Source: JARIHC01 sp035546975 (GTDB lineage Bacteria; Patescibacteriota; Saccharimonadia; Saccharimonadales; UBA4665). Taken from it: 34,940 bases of DNA. Of this stretch, positions 30,902-34,940 are shown piece after piece (position 1 is the stretch's first letter; each line of letters begins with the position of its first letter). The notes under the pieces are model-generated. The model had not been told where the DNA came from. It worked only from the letters and a program-made list of their open reading frames with translations, and did no database searches. The stretch spans positions 1-34,940 of the forward strand of contig DASZVS010000011.1 in NCBI GenBank assembly GCA_035546975.1, written 5' to 3'. Position numbers and translations under genes: made by a program.

Positions 30902-31720
30902 ATGTATTTGGCGGTGGATGTCGGGGGAACAAAAACACTTGTCGCGCTTCTAGCAGACGACGGCCAAATAATAGAACAGCGGCGTTTTAAGTCGTCTCCC
31001 GACTACGCTGAATTTCTCCAAGATTTACGGCAAAATTTTGAACAGCTTGAACACCGGCCAGAGGGACCAATCGACGGGTGTGCCGGCATTCCAGGCTTTC
31101 TCGACAGAGACAGAGGTATCGTACATGTTCTGGGCAATTTACCCTGGCAGGACAAACCAATCCGGGACGACATCGCCAATATAACCGGCGGGCGGATGAT
31201 TATAGATAATGACGCCAATCTCGGCGGCTTATCAGAAGCTATGCTGCACAAAGAGTGTGAAACAGTCCTCTATTTTACAGTCAGCACCGGCATAGGTACC
31301 GGTTTGATCCGCCAGCAACGGATCGATCCGGCTTTTATAAAAAGTGAGGGCGGCCATATGGTCCTGCCGCACGAAGGCAAACTGGAAGATTGGGAAAGCT
31401 TCGCTTCCGGCAAAGCCATCGCCCAACGCTATGGAAAGCCAGCGGCAGAAATTACCGAGCAGGACGATTGGCGAACTATCGCCCATGACCTCGCCCTCGG
31501 CTTTTTCAACCATATCGCTCTCGTACAGCCCGATTTGATAGTTATTGGCGGCAGCATTGGCACGCATTTTAACCATTACAAAGATTACCTACTGGAAGAG
31601 CTTCGAACTTTCGAGCGGCCGATCGTCCCGATTCCGGCGATAGTCGAGGCAGAGCGTCCGGAAGAAGCTGTCATTTTCGGCTGTTATGATCTGGCAAGAC
31701 AGGTCTTTAGCAATGAATAA
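30902..31720 (+). CDS. ROK-family sugar kinase (glucokinase-like)
   Basis: 272 residues. Start YLAVDVGGTKTLVALL is the phosphate-1 loop; DNDANLGGLSEA holds the catalytic Asp; YFTVSTGIGTGLI and VIGGSIG follow. Sugar-binding EGGHM is present, but the CxCGxxGCxE zinc motif of many ROK proteins is missing, as in a subset of ROK kinases. Probably phosphorylates glucose or an amino sugar; substrate not certain. The stop overlaps the start of the next gene by eight bases, implying coupled expression. Confidence 0.85.
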   Translation: MYLAVDVGGTKTLVALLADDGQIIEQRRFKSSPDYAEFLQDLRQNFEQLEHRPEGPIDGCAGIPGFLDRDRGIVHVLGNLPWQDKPIRDDIANITGGRMIIDNDANLGGLSEAMLHKECETVLYFTVSTGIGTGLIRQQRIDPAFIKSEGGHMVLPHEGKLEDWESFASGKAIAQRYGKPAAEITEQDDWRTIAHDLALGFFNHIALVQPDLIVIGGSIGTHFNHYKDYLLEELRTFERPIVPIPAIVEAERPEEAVIFGCYDLARQVFSNE

Positions 31721-32186
31721 GCTCCTAAAAAACCTGCAGGCCGAATACTCACATCTGCAATTCGCGGGCGGGCGGCAATTTTCTTGGTCGCCGGAAACCG
31801 GGGAAATCATTTATAAAGAAGGCGCCCGCGGCGAGCGGGCCGAATGGTCACTGCTGCATGAAACCGGCCATGCCCTGCTTGGCCACATTAACTACACAGG
31901 TGATTTTGAGCTGCTTCGCCTGGAAGTCGACGCCTGGGAAAAAGCCCGCGAACTCGCCAAAAAGTTCGGCATTGTTATAGATGAAGATCATATCCAAGAT
32001 TGCCTCGATACGTACCGGGATTGGCTTTATAAGCGCAGCATCTGTCCGAGCTGTAGCACTAAAGCCCTGCAAGAGGACGATTGTACCCGCTACCGCTGCT
32101 TTAACTGCCGGACAACTTGGGAAGTCTCAGCCAACCGCTTCGCCCGGGCATACCGCCGCCACGCAACACCTTCCCCGGCAACCTAG
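31713..32186 (+). CDS. HExxH metalloprotease-like protein with C-terminal zinc ribbon
   Basis: 157 residues from ATG 31713. LLHETGHALLGH is a HExxHxxxGH zinc site, followed by EVDAWEKARELAKKFG, the third-ligand-like helix as in ImmA/IrrE-type peptidases. The C-terminus carries CPSC...CFNC, a zinc ribbon. So a small soluble metallopeptidase with a nucleic-acid- or protein-binding ribbon. It overlaps the ROK kinase end and was probably translated by coupling. The frame begins at 31686, but that part lies inside the kinase and gives no family match. Confidence 0.75.
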   Translation: MNKLLKNLQAEYSHLQFAGGRQFSWSPETGEIIYKEGARGERAEWSLLHETGHALLGHINYTGDFELLRLEVDAWEKARELAKKFGIVIDEDHIQDCLDTYRDWLYKRSICPSCSTKALQEDDCTRYRCFNCRTTWEVSANRFARAYRRHATPSPAT

Positions 32187-32205
32187 GCCTATCCGAGCAA
32201 TATCT

Positions 32206-32844
32206 TTAGCTTTTATGGCGCAAATTCACGGGGCCGAACTTGGTAACTTCCGGCAACACCCCGGGCATACTTTCCAGGGCCCAATCGAGTTCGTGTAAAA
32301 GACGGGCAGTTTGTGCATCCCTTGAGGAAGCCAGCCACACTTTTACAGTATCCTCGTCGTCGGACCAGACTCGTTGCGGTTCTTGCTTGACCCGGTAAAA
32401 ATTATAAAGCGCCTGCTTGGCGAAAAGCCGCTCCGCAACCAAATCGGGGCTGGAAGCAATAGTCAGTATATTGCTACTAGCATTATTACCCTGTGTCGGT
32501 TTAATCTCAGCCGGCAAAGTCGGCACTTCGGCTTCTTGCTGGGAGAACGGCGGAAGCACCTCTTCTACGTACTGCTTCAGTTCCTCAATATGCTCGCCAG
32601 TCACCGAAGATCCCCAGCCAACGTATTTTTGCAAGCGCATCAGCTCAGCATGACTGACCAGCACAGCACTCAGATGTCCCGATTTTTTAAAAAGCGTGCG
32701 CAGGCGTTTTCTTTCCCCCTCGGAGGTATAATCACTAACCATCAGCCCCTGCACCTCTGCCAGCTCTGCGGGGCCAATATTCATAACAGGCCTTTCGATA
32801 TCAAGGCTGGGTACTCGTTCCACCGGTGGTTTCGCCATATACAT
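32206..32844 (-). CDS. Orphan protein
   Basis: 212 residues, soluble. N-terminal part (MNIGPAELAEVQGLMVSDYTSEGERKRLRTLFKKSG) and C-terminal helical part (LVAERLFAKQALYNFYRVKQEP...RLLHELDWALESMPGV) are separated by a Pro/Glu-rich linker about residue 95-120. No family recognised; no membrane segment. Start is ATG 32844 or 32838; upstream is AT-rich with no clear Shine-Dalgarno, consistent with a leaderless message. Ends 20 bases from the HExxH gene, tail to tail. Confidence 0.65.
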   Translation of the reverse strand: MYMAKPPVERVPSLDIERPVMNIGPAELAEVQGLMVSDYTSEGERKRLRTLFKKSGHLSAVLVSHAELMRLQKYVGWGSSVTGEHIEELKQYVEEVLPPFSQQEAEVPTLPAEIKPTQGNNASSNILTIASSPDLVAERLFAKQALYNFYRVKQEPQRVWSDDEDTVKVWLASSRDAQTARLLHELDWALESMPGVLPEVTKFGPVNLRHKS

Positions 32845-32884
32845 AGTTAATAATTTACCTTGCTACGATTTTGTGCGCTGTTAG

Positions 32885-32919
32885 AAAAATCTCCACCCGG
32901 ATAAGAGGTGGAGATTTTT
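32885..32919 (-). terminator. Strong bidirectional terminator after the KGG gene
   Basis: AAAAATCTCCACC / GGTGGAGATTTTT, a 13-bp stem with a nine-base loop and T-run on both strands. Confidence 0.9.
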
Positions 32920-32948
32920 TATACATACCAGCAACGCTTTCTTTAAGC

Positions 32949-33146
32949 TTACGCTACTTTCTTAGAACGGCGCGAGATGCGGCCGCCGACAGCGCCAGCC
33001 TTGCGGGCCAGGTCGCGATTAGCGTAAAAACCGCCGGTCTTTCCGAGCTTGCCGCCCTTGGCGCCAATCTTTGCGTAAAAATCGCCACCGTACTTCTTCT
33101 TGTTGGTTGCGGCAGCAGCTTTGCCGCCAGCTTTGGTACCTGCCAT
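32949..33146 (-). CDS. KGG-repeat small basic protein
   Basis: 65 residues, very basic, Gly-rich: YGGDFYAKIGAKGGKLGKTGGFYANRDLARKAGAVGG contains the KGG-type repeat seen in bacterial stress proteins (GsiB/YciG-like) and common in Saccharibacteria. Possibly nucleic-acid- or membrane-associated; function unknown. GGGAGG lies upstream of the ATG. Its 5' leader has a terminator-like hairpin between promoter and gene (33186-33224), and a strong terminator ends the unit. Confidence 0.85.
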   Translation of the reverse strand: MAGTKAGGKAAAATNKKKYGGDFYAKIGAKGGKLGKTGGFYANRDLARKAGAVGGRISRRSKKVA

Positions 33147-33185
33147 ATCTTATATGACCTCCCGTTAGTTTAGTTATCTCGAGGG

Positions 33186-33224
33186 AAACAAAAAGGGTTC
33201 TCCGCTTGCGATCCGGAAAACCCT
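33186..33224 (-). terminator. Terminator hairpin in the KGG gene leader
   Basis: Minus strand AGGGTTTTCCG (33224-33214), nine-base loop, CGGAGAACCCT (33204-33194), then TTTTTGTTT. An 11-bp stem with T-run only about 20 bases from the expected RNA start and about 50 bases before the KGG start codon. Acts as attenuator or ends a short leader RNA. Confidence 0.75.
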
Positions 33225-33248
33225 CTGGTCTCTTTCGAAATTAAACGT

Positions 33249-33277
33249 ATAGTATCACGCTACTGGTTAGCTGTCAA
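33249..33277 (-). promoter_or_regulatory. KGG gene promoter
   Basis: TTGACA (33277-33272), 17 bases ending TGA, TACTAT (33254-33249). Near-ideal. Confidence 0.8.
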
Positions 33278-33480
33278 TCACTTATTTCGCTCATGCTTTT
33301 TGTAAATTGTTGTTGTAGCAGCTACGATTTTCATAAATTTGTTCAGCAATTTGTCGGCAAAATGGCAGCACCACACATAAGCGTTTTTCAGGTTTTAAGA
33401 AGTTATTTTGCCTCATTCTCACAACGAGCACAAATTTTTGCTGTTCTATACACAACTCTTTTTTCTTACCGCCCGTAAGC
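33278..33480. other. AT-rich intergenic region
   Basis: About 200 bases without a gene or tRNA that I can see; includes a short GTAGC-A-GCTAC palindrome near 33316. Confidence 0.4.
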
Positions 33481-33486
33481 TATACT
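33481..33486 (+). promoter_or_regulatory. -10 box of the zinc-ribbon gene, leaderless
   Basis: TATACT, six bases before ATG 33493. Confidence 0.55.
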
Positions 33487-33492
33487 ATATAC

Positions 33493-34026
33493 ATGAGCGA
33501 GAGACTTTATGAATACAAAGGAGTCCTTTGGGAATATATTAACCCTGCCGTTTGGGTAGTCCCGTTTTGCCCCGTTCATAGAATGGAGCTCATCTACGAC
33601 AATGAATGGGGAAACGCCATCTATGGTACGTGTGAAGATTGCGACAAAGAATACGATTGGGATGCTCCGATATCCGCAATTACCGATTATTTGCGAAGAA
33701 AGCTCAAGTCCGAGGCTTATAAAGAGGCCGATATTATCAGTATTGACGGCATACAAACGCCCCAAGTAAAAACCAGAGTTAAAATTCCCGAAGAAAATAG
33801 TGATTACTGGGTGGAAGCCCGCGTTAATAACTCTAAAAAAGGGCGCCAACTGGTGCTATATGTGGGCGAAAAAGGCTCCAGCAAAAAGATGCAGCTTTTT
33901 GCAAACCTTGACGATGAAAAACTCAGCTTCGACCACAAAGACAGAAAGCCGGAAGAGATATTTGCCACTATAACGGCCACTTTCCCGTCCGGCAAAAAAA
34001 TGACAATAAAGGCGCCAGAAACATAG
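33493..34026 (+). CDS. Uncharacterised protein with CxxH...CxxC zinc site
   Basis: 177 residues. FCPVHRMELIYD...YGTCEDCDKEYDW gives a C-x2-H and C-x2-C pair near residue 26-52, a likely zinc knuckle; the rest is beta-rich (VKTRVKIPEENSDYWVEARVNN...QLVLYVGEKGSSKKMQLFANLDDEKLSFDH). No signal peptide. No family recognised. Single gene, own -10, followed by a GC hairpin; converges on the rRNA operon. Confidence 0.7.
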   Translation: MSERLYEYKGVLWEYINPAVWVVPFCPVHRMELIYDNEWGNAIYGTCEDCDKEYDWDAPISAITDYLRRKLKSEAYKEADIISIDGIQTPQVKTRVKIPEENSDYWVEARVNNSKKGRQLVLYVGEKGSSKKMQLFANLDDEKLSFDHKDRKPEEIFATITATFPSGKKMTIKAPET

Positions 34027-34030
34027 AAAA

Positions 34031-34056
34031 AGGGCCTCGACAAAGGAGGCCTTAAT
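34031..34056 (+). terminator. Probable terminator of the zinc-ribbon gene
   Basis: GGCCTC (34033-34038) and GAGGCC (34046-34051), flanked by AAGG and TTAATT; modest T-run. Confidence 0.55.
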
Positions 34057-34150
34057 TAAAATTTGGCATCGCATGAGCAAAATCAGATATTTCTGATTCG
34101 TGCTCGCTATTTTTATTATCTGATTGACGGGAAAATAGCACGGACTTAAA

Positions 34151-34184
34151 AAAACAAAAAGACCCCCGCGAAGGGAGTCTTTTT
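34151..34184 (-). terminator. rRNA operon terminator
   Basis: AAAAAGACCCCC / GGGAGTCTTTTT with one mismatch, GCGAA loop; on the minus strand followed by TTTTTGTTTTTTT. It lies just past the 5S gene. Confidence 0.85.
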
Positions 34185-34190
34185 GAAAAT

Positions 34191-34302
34191 TTGGCACCGT
34201 GCTATTTTCCCAGGGGTGGACCCCAAGTATTGTAACCGCTGCGGGGCTTAACTGCTGTGTTCGGCATGGGAACAGGTGTTGCCCCCGCGCTATGGGCACC
34301 AA
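34191..34302 (-). rRNA. rrf: 5S ribosomal RNA
   Basis: Minus strand contains the 5S core GTTCCCATGCCGAACACAGC and AGTTAAGCCC, and the ends UUGGUGCC and GGUGCCAA pair as helix I. About 112 nt. Last gene of the rRNA operon; the terminator follows within ten bases. Confidence 0.95.
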
Positions 34303-34553
34303 AAAGGCTCCGCCTCATGAGACAAACCTCACGGTTTTTCTCATCGCAGCTTTCGGAATGAATCCGAATCCGCCTGTGGCGGACCGCTGCTGCTCTTTTC
34401 CCTTTCACGGGGAGCCAAAGCTTATTGGTGTCCATGAATTCGCACGGAATGAGATAAGTTATTAAAACAAACGGGGGCTACATGATAGCCACCAATAACC
34501 AGTCAATGCATTTCCATGAGTCATGCTGCCGAAACAGCGTGGCTCATGGTCGT
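34303..34553 (-). other. 23S-5S spacer
   Basis: About 250 bases, no tRNA seen. Contains an inverted pair TTATTGGTG / CACCAATAA (34432-34440 and 34490-34498) and a hairpin at 34514-34549 immediately past the 23S end, likely rRNA processing structures. Confidence 0.6.

Positions 34554-34940
<387 letters not shown>

Noticed and set aside
34303..34553. tRNA gene in the 23S-5S spacer
   Set aside because: No cloverleaf or T-loop consensus (GTTCGAATC type) found; only simple hairpins.

Overview
The window looks like a small, streamlined bacterial genome of the Candidate Phyla Radiation (Patescibacteria), most probably Saccharibacteria (TM7). Support: short, tightly packed housekeeping genes; a minimal IF2 and a four-domain S1; a 178-residue adenylate kinase without the long LID; a class II (B12-type) ribonucleotide reductase with its NrdR repressor; a KGG-repeat protein; a DUF5663-type protein; a eukaryote-like IleRS; and several conserved-looking orphan proteins. 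TGA is used as a stop, as in Saccharibacteria and unlike Gracilibacteria. The assignment is inference from gene content; no 16S rRNA is present.

Layout. 1-4027: envelope block (lcp, a membrane protein and htrA as one minus-strand operon, divergent from lepB). 4097-6261: parB and parA, split and convergent, with an orphan gene between them. 6340-8319: a DUF6941-type gene, a structured gene-free stretch with a possible independent small RNA and one DnaA box, rplU, and an orphan. 8392-11470: ileS preceded by a T-box leader with an apparently very short Stem I. 11558-12932: four small genes, one preceded by what looks like a leucine-codon attenuator. 13044-16641: nrdR and nrdJ with NrdR boxes. 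16911-21883: ftsZ, ftsA, map, adk, yqeY and rpsU, all minus. 21926-26508: a winged-helix regulator divergent from priA, two tiny membrane proteins, def and fmt. 26533-30711: DUF5663-type protein, orphan, infB and rpsA. 30902-34026: ROK kinase, HExxH protein, orphan, KGG protein, zinc-ribbon protein. 34191-34940: 5S and the 3' end of 23S rRNA on the minus strand.

The genes serve translation (rRNA, rplU, rpsA, rpsU, infB, ileS, def, fmt, map), division (ftsA, ftsZ), replication and segregation (priA, parAB, nrdJ/nrdR) and the envelope. The most striking overall signal is transcriptional: at least a dozen genes have a good -10 box (often TGnTATAGT or with a TTGnnn box 17 bp upstream) only 6-11 bases before the start codon, implying leaderless mRNAs. 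Genes with longer leaders or inside operons keep Shine-Dalgarno sites. The best candidates for new biology are the leader-peptide attenuator at 12310-12490, the ileS T-box, the hairpin leader of the KGG gene, the paired 12-bp repeats before priA, and the long acidic tail of FtsZ.
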